In this document: piece by piece, positions 30,342 to 39,374 of the stretch
How the letters are laid out: each line of letters starts with the position of its first letter
Position numbering within the stretch: position 1 is the first letter of the stretch
Assembly: GCA_017545905.1 (NCBI GenBank)
Contig: JAFWXL010000112.1
Span: 1-51,918, forward strand
Direction: 5' to 3'
Origin: Clostridia bacterium
Lineage (GTDB): Bacteria > Bacillota > Clostridia > Christensenellales > Aristaeellaceae
Length of the DNA: 51,918 nucleotides
Position numbers and translations under genes: made by a program
Notes under the pieces: generated by a model
The model's database searches: none
The model's input: only the letters and a program-made list of their open reading frames with translations
What the model was told of the DNA's origin: nothing

Positions 30342-31097
30342 ATGGATGATTTTATCTTTTGCGGGCGTGCGCTTACGGAATTCCGGGCGCACGCCTTTTT
30401 TGGCAAATCCACAACCATCGCCGGCGCGGTGACGAGATCGCAGTACGACGTGGGCGGCGAGGAGCTTATGGACTTTGACGACGCGCGGGAGGAGACATTC
30501 CCGGTATCGATGACGATCGTCCCGATGCAGGGCGAGCGCGCGACGGATGAGTGGCGAAGGCGGCTGATCAGGTGGCTGCGCGGGGCGAGGGGATACCTGA
30601 GCCTGGAGCGCACGCCTGACGTCTGCCGGCTCGCTCAGTTTGACGGCGAGATCCGCTTTACGCGCGCAAGCTGGCCGCACGGTGCGCTCGAACTGTCGGC
30701 GACCATGAGCGGCGGCCTGTACGCCAGCAGGGAGGCTGAGGTCACGTTTGCCGTGACGCAAAGCGGCAGCGGCGCGCTGTATTTCTCGACCGGCTGCGCA
30801 CGCCCGGCGCGGATCACGATCGTACCTGCCAGCAGCAGCGTGATCAGCGGTGTGACGGTGACGATCGGCGGCCATACGGTGGAGATCGACGGCGTCGAGG
30901 TCAGCGAGGCGCTGGTGATTGACCAGAGCGCCCAGCGCGTGAGCGTGACAGCGGACGGGCAGAGCGCCTTTGCGCAGGTGACGGCCTGGGATCAGCTGAT
31001 GATTGAAAGCGGCGCGCAGATCGATGTGCAGATCCGCTATGGCAGCGGTGGTTCGGCCCACGTTACGGCGGCAGCGCGCGGGAGGTGGACGGCGTGA
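30342..31097 (+). CDS. Distal tail protein (Dit-like)
   Basis: A 251-residue protein following the tape measure gene. N-terminal DFIFCGRALTEFRAHAFFGK and FPVSMTIVPMQGERATDEWR, RRLIRWLRGARGYLSLE are typical of Dit hub proteins. The C-terminal half (ARPARITIVPASSSVISGVT, VTIGGHTVEIDG) forms the galectin-like beta domain. It overlaps the following gene by 4 bases. Confidence 0.85.
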   Translation: MDDFIFCGRALTEFRAHAFFGKSTTIAGAVTRSQYDVGGEELMDFDDAREETFPVSMTIVPMQGERATDEWRRRLIRWLRGARGYLSLERTPDVCRLAQFDGEIRFTRASWPHGALELSATMSGGLYASREAEVTFAVTQSGSGALYFSTGCARPARITIVPASSSVISGVTVTIGGHTVEIDGVEVSEALVIDQSAQRVSVTADGQSAFAQVTAWDQLMIESGAQIDVQIRYGSGGSAHVTAAARGRWTA

Positions 31098-33181
31098 GGA
31101 AACGGCGGCCACTGCTCTACGACAATGACCTGCGCCTGATCGGCGAGCTGGACGGCGCGCAGGCGGTTGGCTTCAAGGACAACTGCGCGGACATGAACAC
31201 GGCCACGTTTACCCTGGCAGCGAAAGATCCGCGCAATGATGACATCCTGGTGCAGGGCAGCTATATCCGGCTGTACGACGGCGAGGAGGACAAGGGCTAT
31301 TACCGCATTGTGGAGATGCCGGACGAGCAGGACGGCGTCAAGGGCAAGGTGCGTTACACCTGCGACGGCGCGCAGTGCACGCTGCTGGATAACCAGATGC
31401 CCGGCATGCACACGATCGGCGACATTGAGATGCGCACGCGGGCTTGCCTGGAGTACATTTTGGGCTTTCAGGATCCTGTGCGCTGGGTGCTGGCGCGGTG
31501 TGACTTTGATGATGCGTTCACCTACAACTTTTCCAGCGCGAATCTGCTGGACGCGGTTTATGCGATCGGCAAGGCGATTGCGGAGCCGTATGAATTTGTG
31601 TTTGATTCGACGACGTCGCCGTGGAGCCTGAGCCTGATCCGCCAGGAGACCACGCCCAGCTGCCAGCTGATCAAGGGGCGCAATGCGCTGAGCATCCGCA
31701 GGCGGATCAGCGGCAGCGTGATCACGCGCCTGTATGCCTACGGCTACGGCGAGGGAGACAATCAGCTGACGATTGAGAGTGTGAACGGCGGCAAAAGGTA
31801 CATCGACGCCGACACGATCGGCGAGTGGGGTATCCGCGAAGGAACGCACACCGATACGCGGCAGACGGATCCGGCGACGCTGATGGCGCACACCAAGCAG
31901 CTGCTTGAGCAGGCAAAAAAACCGCAGATCAGCTATACGGCGCCGGCAGCGGATATCTATCGCTATTCGGGCGAGAAATGGGATGACGTGCGGGCTGGTG
32001 CGCTGGCCATGGTCTTTGATTACCGATTCAAAAAGCCCTTTCCGGCGCGCGTGCTGACCAGGGAAAAGCGTGATGTGCTTGGCGACAACCCGAGCGTGAC
32101 GTTTGAGCTGGAAACGGCGAAGCGCAGCACGGCGGACGAGCTGAACGATCTGCGCGATACCGTCGGCATCCACGAGCTCTATGCGCAGGGCGCGACGACG
32201 ATGTATGCTCAGCAGTTTGCTGACAATGCGACGCCGACCAAGCCGGCCGTGATGAAATTCCGGATTCCGACGAACGTGGTGCGCTTTAACAGCATCCTGC
32301 TGTCGTGGAATCTGGAGCGGTACCGCAGCCCGGTGGCCGGTGCGGCAGCCGGCGGGGAAACGGTGATCACAAGCGCAGCCGGCGGCGGCGCGACGGTGAC
32401 GATCCCGGCGCAGACGGTCTCCACGGGCGTCAAGTACACGGGCGGCCCGATGGATTCGGAGGGCTCAAGCGCAAGCCTCACCGGCGGGCCCAAGGATTAC
32501 CTGGGCGAGAGCAGCACATCGACGGACAGTGCCGGCAGCCACAATCACAACATGACACATGTGCATGCGCTGGCGGGCCACGCGCATGCCTATAGCGGCA
32601 CGACAACGTTCTCATGGAATCATACGCATTATGTCAGTGCGACGGGCGAGTATTCCAGCGGCGTCTACAACTACGCAAACAAGTCGATTACGATCGACGG
32701 TGAAACGGAGACGAGTGGAACGCTGTGGACGACGTCGGGCTATGCGGCTGTCGAGGGCGCGAGCATGCAGGCGACGGGCGAGAATGGCAGCCACTGGCAT
32801 AGTTTCGTGCATATGCACGATATGCCGCACGTCCACAACATGGCGCACGAGCACACGATCCCGCCGCTGGTGTTCCAGCTTGAAACGCACCGGCACGCGA
32901 TCACGGTACCCGAGCATGAGCATGAGAGCATCTACGACATCTACGAGGGGCCGCGCGCAGAGAGTGTGACGCTGATCGTGGATGGCACTGAGGTGCCGGC
33001 GGATGCGTTCGGGGATAAGGATGAGCTGGACGTCATTGCCTACATGCGCAAAAACGACGACGGCAAGATCGTGCGCGGAACATGGCACACGATTGAGGTG
33101 GTGCCGGATCAGAATACTCGCGTGGTGCTGAATCTGTTTGTACAGGTCTTCCTGCAGAGCAGAGGCGCGGGCGACTATTAA
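31094..33181 (+). CDS. Tail tip (Tal-like) protein with histidine-rich HxH region
   Basis: A 695-residue minor structural protein. The N-terminal ~330 residues resemble prophage tail/Tal hub proteins (LLYDNDLRLIGELDGAQAVG, VQGSYIRLYDGEEDKGYYRI). Residues ~483-615 are Gly/Ser/Thr-rich with many HxH motifs (SHNHNMTHVHALAGHAHAYS, HWHSFVHMHDMPHVHNMAHE, ETHRHAITVPEHEHE). Such motifs bind a chain of metal ions in fibre tips such as T4 gp37. No endopeptidase motif is evident. GTG 31094 is chosen because GGAGGT lies eight bases upstream; a GTG at 31085 is inside that site. Confidence 0.88.
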   Translation: MRKRRPLLYDNDLRLIGELDGAQAVGFKDNCADMNTATFTLAAKDPRNDDILVQGSYIRLYDGEEDKGYYRIVEMPDEQDGVKGKVRYTCDGAQCTLLDNQMPGMHTIGDIEMRTRACLEYILGFQDPVRWVLARCDFDDAFTYNFSSANLLDAVYAIGKAIAEPYEFVFDSTTSPWSLSLIRQETTPSCQLIKGRNALSIRRRISGSVITRLYAYGYGEGDNQLTIESVNGGKRYIDADTIGEWGIREGTHTDTRQTDPATLMAHTKQLLEQAKKPQISYTAPAADIYRYSGEKWDDVRAGALAMVFDYRFKKPFPARVLTREKRDVLGDNPSVTFELETAKRSTADELNDLRDTVGIHELYAQGATTMYAQQFADNATPTKPAVMKFRIPTNVVRFNSILLSWNLERYRSPVAGAAAGGETVITSAAGGGATVTIPAQTVSTGVKYTGGPMDSEGSSASLTGGPKDYLGESSTSTDSAGSHNHNMTHVHALAGHAHAYSGTTTFSWNHTHYVSATGEYSSGVYNYANKSITIDGETETSGTLWTTSGYAAVEGASMQATGENGSHWHSFVHMHDMPHVHNMAHEHTIPPLVFQLETHRHAITVPEHEHESIYDIYEGPRAESVTLIVDGTEVPADAFGDKDELDVIAYMRKNDDGKIVRGTWHTIEVVPDQNTRVVLNLFVQVFLQSRGAGDY

Positions 33182-33193
33182 CGGAGGAAACCA

Positions 33194-34291
33194 ATGAACG
33201 AGAATATTCAATTTGTCATCCTGCAGCGCGTGGATCTGATGACGGTGAATCCGCCGATGGTGTACTCGCAGACGCTTGAGCGCTACAACAAGGGCGCGCA
33301 TCAGTGGCAGGTGCAGGTGGTGGCGAGCAGCCAGAGCGTTGACCTGACGGGATGCACGGTGGCCTGCTATGCGGCGCGCAGCGACAAGAAGACGGTTTAC
33401 ATCAAGGGCGCAGCCAAGGGCAATGTGGCCAGCGTGGTATTTGATTCGGCCTTCTACGAGATCAACGGCGAGATCGCTGCGCGCATGGAGCTTTCCGGCG
33501 GCGACGGCCGGATCCTGGCGATCGCCAAGCTGTACTGCACGGTTTCCCAGACAGGCACGGATACGGTCATCGATCCGGACGGCGAGGTGCCGAGCCTTGA
33601 TAACCTGATGGCGATGATCGACGAAATGAAGGCGGCCACGCAGGCTGCGACGGACGCCGCAGCGCTGGCCAACACGGCGGCGAAGAGCGCCAACTTCCAG
33701 GTGCTGGGCCAGTACGACACGCTGGATCTGCTCAAGGCGGCGCATCCGACGGGCAACGCCGGAGACGCCTGGGCGATCGGCACGGCGGAGCCGTATGTGG
33801 TGTACATCTGGGATGTTGACGCGCAGGACTACAAGGCCATCGGCCAGCTGCAGGGCGCTGCCGGCGCGCAGGGCCCGACGGGCGCAGCGGGCCGGGGCGT
33901 GAGCAGTGTGGTGCTCACCAGCGGCGATCACAGCCCGGGCACGATGGACACATACACGATGTACTACACGGACGGCACGAGCATGCAGTACATGGTGTAC
34001 AACGGCGCGGACGGCAAGGACGGCAGCCCGGGTGAAAACGGCAGCGACGTGCAGGCGATCGTCTACACGATCAACGGAAAGAGCGCGGACAGCTCGAACA
34101 ACTTCGAGGTGACGCCTGCGGGGATCGGCGCGGCGACGTCCGGCCATACGCACAGCGAATACGCTGCCAAAGAGCATACGCACGAGTATGTGTCCACGAG
34201 CCGGGTCAACCAGGATCTGAACACGAACAGCGATGTGACGTTTAAGAGCGTGACGGCGGACGTCGTGTACGGTGCGGTGTTTATGGAGTGA
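33194..34291 (+). CDS. Baseplate/fibre protein with BppU-like N-terminus
   Basis: A 365-residue protein. Residues ~1-125 (NIQFVILQRVDLMTVNPPMV, RYNKGAHQWQVQVVASSQSV, DLTGCTVACYAARSDKKTVY) match the BppU-type N-terminal domain that anchors receptor-binding proteins. Short collagen-like stretches follow (GAAGAQGPTGAAGRG, GADGKDGSPGENGSD), then SGHTHSEYAAKEHTHEYVST, a motif common in fibre shafts. It ends in a short attachment domain. Confidence 0.85.
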   Translation: MNENIQFVILQRVDLMTVNPPMVYSQTLERYNKGAHQWQVQVVASSQSVDLTGCTVACYAARSDKKTVYIKGAAKGNVASVVFDSAFYEINGEIAARMELSGGDGRILAIAKLYCTVSQTGTDTVIDPDGEVPSLDNLMAMIDEMKAATQAATDAAALANTAAKSANFQVLGQYDTLDLLKAAHPTGNAGDAWAIGTAEPYVVYIWDVDAQDYKAIGQLQGAAGAQGPTGAAGRGVSSVVLTSGDHSPGTMDTYTMYYTDGTSMQYMVYNGADGKDGSPGENGSDVQAIVYTINGKSADSSNNFEVTPAGIGAATSGHTHSEYAAKEHTHEYVSTSRVNQDLNTNSDVTFKSVTADVVYGAVFME

Positions 34292-34297
34292 TGAAAG

Positions 34298-35431
34298 ATG
34301 GCGGTAAGCAATCTTATTGTAACCAATAATTACACTACGCAGTCAAACCTGACATTTGAACCGAGTGATTATTACGATCAGGGAATTTCAACAGAGGGCA
34401 CGGTTACATTCCAAGCAAGCAGCAACTATAGCTATCCGCTAACCCTTATTCTAAGAGATGAGGCAGGCGGTTATCTTGCAAGCGGACTTGTTCAAATTGG
34501 AGAAACAGCTGCGCTAAAGGACATATTTTCGGGGATAGACATTGAGGGGAAATTTTTATCCTCAGACTTTACAACGTTCCAAAGTGTGAAAATCGTAAAG
34601 CCGACAACGAATGCTGGTGCGCCGACATCGCCCAAAGTGGCCGCGACGATCAGCCGGGCAGCTGTGGATCTGAGCTGGGGCGCAGGCGGCGCCGGCACGA
34701 ATAACAGCGTGACCGGCTACGATGTGGAGTATCAGGACAGTGCAGACGGCGTCAGCTGGCCGGAAAGCTGGCAGACGGCTGCCGGATCGCCGGTGACAGG
34801 GACGCAGCTGAGCGTATTTCCACCGGACACAGCAGGGTATTTCAGACGTTTCCGCGTACGCACGCGCGGATCGGCGGGAAGTGAATACTATTCCGGCTGG
34901 GTGGTGAGCACGAACACGCTGCGCAGGAAGTGGGACGCGTTTGCATGGGAAGATCCCATCCTGACGGCAGGTGTGAGCGGCATCCGCGCAGTACATCTGA
35001 CGCAGCTGCAGGAGAGCATCGACGCGATCAGGCCTTTCTTTGACCTGGGTGCATACGATTTTACGCCGGTGACCGCCGGCGTGACCAAGGTCGCCAAATG
35101 GGCGGATCTGATCGAAGAGCTTCGCGCAGCGATCGACGAGACCGGAGAAAAGCATGACGCATGGAATCTGCTGCAGGCAGGCGTGCCGCGCATCGCGAAC
35201 ATCATGCAGCTTCGGCAGATCATTGACGGCGAGCAAGGCGGAGAAGAACTGCCGTATGTTTTTGTCATTGACGGCAATGGTTATCTTTTTTGCTCAAGCA
35301 GCACAGGCGATGCTCCGCCTTTTGAGATCAACGACGACGGAGAGCTGGTTTATACCTACGCAAGCGGCACAGAGCCGCTTTGGCTCTATATCGACGAAAA
35401 TGGATATCTGATTCTGAAAACGGAGGGATAA
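34298..35431 (+). CDS. Fibre protein with fibronectin type III domain; mosaic N-terminus
   Basis: A 377-residue tail protein. Residues ~108-210 form a fibronectin type III-like domain (APTSPKVAATISRAAVDLSW, GYDVEYQDSADGVSWPESWQ, then FRRFRVRTRGSAGSEYYSGW). Helical segments follow (IRAVHLTQLQESIDAIRPFF). The C-terminal ~60 residues are repeats of the form VFVIDGNGYLFCSS / FEINDDGELVYTY / LYIDENGYLIL. The first ~320 bases are AT-rich, unlike the GC-rich phage average, so the N-terminal domain looks imported. Confidence 0.8.
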   Translation: MAVSNLIVTNNYTTQSNLTFEPSDYYDQGISTEGTVTFQASSNYSYPLTLILRDEAGGYLASGLVQIGETAALKDIFSGIDIEGKFLSSDFTTFQSVKIVKPTTNAGAPTSPKVAATISRAAVDLSWGAGGAGTNNSVTGYDVEYQDSADGVSWPESWQTAAGSPVTGTQLSVFPPDTAGYFRRFRVRTRGSAGSEYYSGWVVSTNTLRRKWDAFAWEDPILTAGVSGIRAVHLTQLQESIDAIRPFFDLGAYDFTPVTAGVTKVAKWADLIEELRAAIDETGEKHDAWNLLQAGVPRIANIMQLRQIIDGEQGGEELPYVFVIDGNGYLFCSSSTGDAPPFEINDDGELVYTYASGTEPLWLYIDENGYLILKTEG

Positions 35432-35435
35432 AGAT

Positions 35436-36236
35436 ATGGCTACGCTGAATCTGGGCAAGGTTGTCGGTGATGACGGTCAGACGCCCTATATCGGCGAAAA
35501 TGGCAACTGGTGGACTGGAGACACTGATACCGGAGTCAAGGCGCAAGGCCCAGCCGGCGCGAACGGCACTGGCAGCGGCACGGTGACCGGCGTGAAGGTG
35601 GGCGATGAGACCTACGAGCCGGACGAAGCAGGCGTGGTCGAGCTGCCGGAGATGGGCGGCGGCGCAGGTGTGCCGGACGGCGGAACGACCGGACAGATTC
35701 TCATCAAGCAGAGCGATGCAAACGGCGACGCCATCTGGAAAACACCGACGGCGCAGGATGTGGGTGCGCTGACCAGCAATGGCACGGCAGCGGATGCGAG
35801 TAAACTGGGCGGACGGTCGGCGAGCGAATACATGCAGGCAAGCAATGTGCTGGACTCACTTGAGAGCGTCACAGCTAACACGGCGGGCGGTATGGTGGCG
35901 GGTGCGCTTGCGGTAAAGGAACTGAAGAATAGTCTGGAAAAGACGGATATCGGGATTGCATCCACGAGCGTGGGAAACGTGGACAGCAATTATTCTTGCA
36001 TTATCAACGGCGTGAAACTTATTTCGTTGAAAATCACGGGTATAAACGCATCTGCAAACACGGGGACAACACTGTGTAAGCTGGACACTACATTTTCGGG
36101 CGAAGTCCCTGTGGCCATATCAACTAATTTTGACGGGAAGGTTTCAGCGTGGATCAGAAGTAACGGAGAATTAGCGATCAATGCTAACCCGGCAATGAGC
36201 AACAATGAACTCAGAATTATCGGAATTGGATGGTGA
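35436..36236 (+). CDS. Tail fibre protein with collagen-like segment
   Basis: A 266-residue fibre. N-terminal LGKVVGDDGQTPYIGENGNW, WTGDTDTGVKAQGPAGANG matches fibre modules found widely in Clostridia phages. A spacer (GQILIKQSDANGDAIWKTPT) and KLGGRSASEYM follow. The last ~85 residues (GNVDSNYSCIINGVKLISLK, ...) are encoded by AT-richer DNA, consistent with an exchanged receptor-binding tip. Confidence 0.8.
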   Translation: MATLNLGKVVGDDGQTPYIGENGNWWTGDTDTGVKAQGPAGANGTGSGTVTGVKVGDETYEPDEAGVVELPEMGGGAGVPDGGTTGQILIKQSDANGDAIWKTPTAQDVGALTSNGTAADASKLGGRSASEYMQASNVLDSLESVTANTAGGMVAGALAVKELKNSLEKTDIGIASTSVGNVDSNYSCIINGVKLISLKITGINASANTGTTLCKLDTTFSGEVPVAISTNFDGKVSAWIRSNGELAINANPAMSNNELRIIGIGW

Positions 36237-36595
36237 TGGGCATGCTTGAATTGAAATACATCAGCCATGATACTGCATATAAGGTTGAATTTGAGCTAGT
36301 CAAACGAAACATTGTCCGTTTGGTTGGCGACATTCCTGCTGACACATCTGGATTTACGCTTTCCCGCATCGGCTATGACGACAGATGGGATCATTCCGGC
36401 TTCAAGACAGTATACCGAAAAGGCGACGGATTCATCGAATACAGCAATGATGGGAGCACGCATGTCGAGCCAGAACCGCAGCCGGAGACTGATCCGATAC
36501 CTTCTGAACCATCTCACGAAGACCGCATCGCCGCGCTGGAAGCGCAGCTTGCGGCGTATGAAGCGGCTTATCAGGAAGGAGTGAATGAAGCATGA
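36236..36595 (+). CDS. Small tail-module protein, unknown
   Basis: A protein of about 119 residues. The N-terminal 70 residues are beta-like (LKYISHDTAYKVEFELVKRN, IVRLVGDIPADTSGFTLSRI, GYDDRWDHSGFKTVYRKGDG). A Pro/Glu-rich hinge (EPEPQPETDPIPSEP) and a C-terminal coiled coil follow. It resembles small fibre-associated proteins that sit before lysis genes. In-frame ATGs at 36230, 36236 and 36242 are all possible; 36236 fits the TGATG overlap with the previous stop. Confidence 0.7.
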   Translation: MGMLELKYISHDTAYKVEFELVKRNIVRLVGDIPADTSGFTLSRIGYDDRWDHSGFKTVYRKGDGFIEYSNDGSTHVEPEPQPETDPIPSEPSHEDRIAALEAQLAAYEAAYQEGVNEA

Positions 36596-37026
36596 GCATG
36601 ACGGACATCTTCCGCAGCCTCGGACGCGCGGACGCTCTGAAGCTGCGCGAGGAGGCGTACAGCCTGAGCGGCACGCAGATCATCGACCGGGAGCACAGCG
36701 TTCCGGCCTTTGATCCTCAGAAGGATTACAGCGCATGGCCTGCCGGCGCGCCCGTCACGGACGAAGGACAGGTCTGGTTGCTGATCCAGCCACACAACGC
36801 TTCGAACTATGCAGACAGGCCGTCCTCGCTGCGCGCGCTGTGGGGGCTGGCGCACACGACCGATCCCAAGAAAGCGAAGCCGTGGGTGAACGCGCACGGC
36901 ACCAGCGGCGTGTACATGACCGGCGAGTGCTACAAGGATGCAGACGGAACGGTGTGGCGCTGTCTGCAGGACAATACGGTCTATGACGCGGCCACATGGC
37001 CGGAAGGATGGGAGATGGCGGAATGA
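36592..37026 (+). CDS. Phage protein with C-terminal carbohydrate-binding-like module
   Basis: A 144-residue protein. The C-terminal ~45 residues (GVYMTGECYKDADGTVWRCL, QDNTVYDAATWPEGWE) match the chitin-binding type 3 (CBM5/12) pattern with its conserved aromatic residues. The N-terminus begins with a helix (MTDIFRSLGRADALKLREEA). It may help the virion or endolysin bind wall glycans. ATGA overlap with the previous gene. Confidence 0.75.
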   Translation: MSMTDIFRSLGRADALKLREEAYSLSGTQIIDREHSVPAFDPQKDYSAWPAGAPVTDEGQVWLLIQPHNASNYADRPSSLRALWGLAHTTDPKKAKPWVNAHGTSGVYMTGECYKDADGTVWRCLQDNTVYDAATWPEGWEMAE

Positions 37027-37829
37027 CGATCGGCGTTTCCAGTTTTGTTGCGAGAATTGAAAGGATTGCGCAGCGAAAGCTGACGTATAGAATCGGCGGC
37101 GTAGGCGCGGATAGCACCTGCGACTGCATCGGTCTGATCATGGGCGCGATGTACGAGCTTGGCCGCAAACCGTATGATCTGCACAGCACCAATTATTTTG
37201 CGAGGTTCCAGACGATGGAACTGAAAAAGGCAGGAGAAAAGGAGTTGTTTCTTGGACAACTCCTTTTTCGCGCCCGCACAAATCAGGACCGCCTGAGTGC
37301 AAGATATCTGCCCGGCGGAAGCCACTACACCGGTGATCTGCTGGACTATTACCACGTCGGCGTGGTGACGGGCGTGAATCCGCTGAGAATCATCGAGTGC
37401 ACGGAGAACGGCGACGTGACGGGCATCGTGATCAATGACAAATTCAGAAACTGGCAGTACGGCGGCAAGCTGCGCGGCGTACTGTACGAAAACACGGACA
37501 CGGGCGGCGTCTATGTGCCGCAGGAGGCAGAAAACATCATGGCACTGTATGAAGCGAAGGTCATCACGCAGAAAGATCCTCTGACGCTGCGCGCGACGCC
37601 GGCGGGCAGGAAGATCGGCGAGATTCCCAAGGGCGCGACGGTCGAGGTACTTGCGGACGGCACATGGCCGCGCGTGCGCTACGGCGAGGCGCTTGGCTAT
37701 GTGAGTGGAGAGTATCTGGAGAGGATCGAGGAGGAGCCGGATCGGCAAAAGGTGACGATCATTGACAGCGAGGGCAACCGATTCGAGCCGGTCGGTGACT
37801 TCAGGGTGTTGTTTGGGAGCGTTGACTGA
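37023..37829 (+). CDS. Endolysin, NlpC/P60-type peptidase with SH3b domain
   Basis: A 268-residue lysin. The N-terminal peptidase domain has the nucleophile in STCDCIGLIMGAMYE (C35) and the histidine in DYYHVGVVTG (H111), the NlpC/P60 layout that cleaves peptide bonds in peptidoglycan stems. A bacterial SH3 domain at ~180-240 (DPLTLRATPAGRKIGEIPKG, ATVEVLADGTWPRVRYGEAL, GYVSGEYLERI) would bind the cell wall. The C-terminal 30 residues are an extra strand set. No signal peptide, so release depends on the holin. Confidence 0.88.
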   Translation: MTIGVSSFVARIERIAQRKLTYRIGGVGADSTCDCIGLIMGAMYELGRKPYDLHSTNYFARFQTMELKKAGEKELFLGQLLFRARTNQDRLSARYLPGGSHYTGDLLDYYHVGVVTGVNPLRIIECTENGDVTGIVINDKFRNWQYGGKLRGVLYENTDTGGVYVPQEAENIMALYEAKVITQKDPLTLRATPAGRKIGEIPKGATVEVLADGTWPRVRYGEALGYVSGEYLERIEEEPDRQKVTIIDSEGNRFEPVGDFRVLFGSVD

Positions 37830-38140
37830 TGACGGGTGAGCAGATTATGTGCCTTAGGGATGATGTGAATCGGGTTGGGCATCTGCTTATTGATCAGGAT
37901 GGCGAGATGATCATCGAGGCGGTTGAATTGGGAACGAAAAGCCGGGAGGAAGCGCTGAAGGTAATTGTACGCAGCTGGAATGATCTGCGTGCGCTGTTTG
38001 ATGAAGTAAGCAGCTTGGCTGAAGATCATGCCAGAATGACGCACGCGCTCCAGAAGATCAACGAGAAGGTCGTCGATGCGATGCAGGGTACAGCGCGATC
38101 TGAGATCGCGGTGGACTGGTGGCAGGCGGTTAACGAATGA
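37829..38140 (+). CDS. Small phage protein, unknown
   Basis: A 103-residue helical protein (DDVNRVGHLLIDQDGEMIIE, EALKVIVRSWNDLRALFDEV). No family recognised. The start overlaps the endolysin stop. It may belong to the lysis module. Confidence 0.6.
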   Translation: MTGEQIMCLRDDVNRVGHLLIDQDGEMIIEAVELGTKSREEALKVIVRSWNDLRALFDEVSSLAEDHARMTHALQKINEKVVDAMQGTARSEIAVDWWQAVNE

Positions 38141-38156
38141 TGAAGAGGTGATGCAG

Positions 38157-38549
38157 ATGGGGGTTGTTAGAAAAGCCCTTTCCAGGGCAATCAAATGGAT
38201 CTGGGCTCAGATCGAGGAAGAGTTTGCAGCACCGATCAGGGAGCTGAGCGCGAAAGTGGACGCACAAAAGGAAGAACTCAAGGAGATCCGCGAGGAGATG
38301 AAGCGCGTGCACCAATACGATCCGGCGGCTCGGGAGTGTGATCTGGCGTCGCTGGATGACCAGATCTGCCAACAGATCGAAAGATGCCGTCAACGCGGAT
38401 ATACGACCGCCGAAGATCGCCGGCGCGTGGGCCGCATGCACCGTGCGTACCATGCGCGCGGGGGCAACGACGGGGAGACAGGGGAATATGCGATCTTCAG
38501 CCGGCTGCCCACGGAGGAGGAGTGGCGCCAGATGCGCAGCGCGGAGTGA
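38157..38549 (+). CDS. Coiled-coil phage protein of the lysis module
   Basis: A 130-residue protein starting with an amphipathic helix (RKALSRAIKWIWAQIEEEFA) and a coiled coil (ELSAKVDAQKEELKEIREEM). The C-terminal part ERCRQRGYTTAEDRRRVGRM and EYAIFSRLPTEEEW is conserved-looking, but I know no function. The ATG at 38157 is preferred to that at 38151 because AGAGGTG would abut the earlier one. Confidence 0.65.
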   Translation: MGVVRKALSRAIKWIWAQIEEEFAAPIRELSAKVDAQKEELKEIREEMKRVHQYDPAARECDLASLDDQICQQIERCRQRGYTTAEDRRRVGRMHRAYHARGGNDGETGEYAIFSRLPTEEEWRQMRSAE

Positions 38550-38552
38550 TGC

Positions 38553-38696
38553 ATGAGGATCACGGTGTATCGGGAGGACGGGGGCGTGCTGCGCCTTGAC
38601 GGCGTCCGGCATGTCAAAATGGAATTTGTGACACGCTGGCCGTTCCTGCTCAAGATCTGCAAGGTCTGGCACTTGCACGGGTACAAGAAGGCTTAA
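38553..38696 (+). CDS. Small basic phage protein (47 aa)
   Basis: A 47-residue frame, MRITVYREDGG ... VRHVKMEFVTRWPFLLKICK ... HLHGYKKA. GCGCGGAGTG gives a ribosome-binding site, and it starts 3 bases after the previous stop. The spacing and strand fit the operon. Function unknown. Confidence 0.5.
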   Translation: MRITVYREDGGVLRLDGVRHVKMEFVTRWPFLLKICKVWHLHGYKKA

Positions 38697-38928
38697 CAGG
38701 CGTTGACGAGCAGAAACCTCTCATTTTTGCGTGTTAGATGTGAAAAAAACGTGTTTAACCTGCGTATATCGTCAAAAAGTGCGGTTTTTGATCGTTAAGT
38801 CGAGTAAAACAGGGGTATAAATACTCAATTTGGTTTTTCTGAGCAAATGGCCGTCAAGTTAGGTTTTTAAAGTATACTTGGAAAGTTTGCACGCAAAGAT
38901 GCAACGCAGCAACTTAGAATCAAGTAAA

Positions 38929-38946
38929 ACTCGCACGCGTGCGAGT
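38929..38946. promoter_or_regulatory. Perfect 18-bp palindrome upstream of the holin gene
   Basis: ACTCGCACGCGTGCGAGT is fully symmetrical and flanked by AGTAAA on both sides. It sits 24 bases before the holin start in a 274-base AT-rich gap with no gene. It could be an operator or, in RNA, a tight hairpin close to the ribosome-binding site. Confidence 0.7.
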
Positions 38947-38970
38947 AAAGTAACGAGAGGAGAGATACTG

Positions 38971-39372
38971 ATGATTGATCTGTCTGTTGTGTTTGGCGCG
39001 CTGATCGCGCTGCTGCTGGCCGTGATGATGTTCAAGGTCTGGCCGATGGTCAAGGCATTTCTGCCGCCGGCGGTGCTGGCGGTGATCCAGTGGGCGGCGC
39101 GCGCTGTGGTCGACGGCGTAGAGAGCAACTGTAGAGGCAAGGACGGTGCGGAGAAGCGCCGGGCAGCGTTTGAGCGCATCGAGCGGGCGCTCGAGCCGCT
39201 GCTGAAGTATATGAAGGCGCACGGCTATACGGTGACGCCTGAGCGGATTTACGAGGCCATTGAGGCGGCCTGGCGGCAGCTCAACACGGAGCAGCTGCTC
39301 ACCGGCGAGAAGAAACTGGCACCGGATCCTGGCACGGATGAGGAACAGGACGGCGAGCCGGAGGAGGAATAA
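38971..39372 (+). CDS. Holin, LLH family
   Basis: A 133-residue protein with one N-terminal membrane segment (residues ~5-27, VVFGALIALLLAVMMFKVWP), then a soluble helical region (QWAARAVVDGVESNCRGKDG, LKYMKAHGYTVTPERIYEAI, EAAWRQLN) that fits the LL-H type phage holin family. The tail is acidic. It would permeabilise the membrane to release the endolysin. GAGAGGAGAG gives the start; the upstream open frame lies in the palindrome region. Confidence 0.8.
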   Translation: MIDLSVVFGALIALLLAVMMFKVWPMVKAFLPPAVLAVIQWAARAVVDGVESNCRGKDGAEKRRAAFERIERALEPLLKYMKAHGYTVTPERIYEAIEAAWRQLNTEQLLTGEKKLAPDPGTDEEQDGEPEEE

Positions 39373-39374
39373 GG

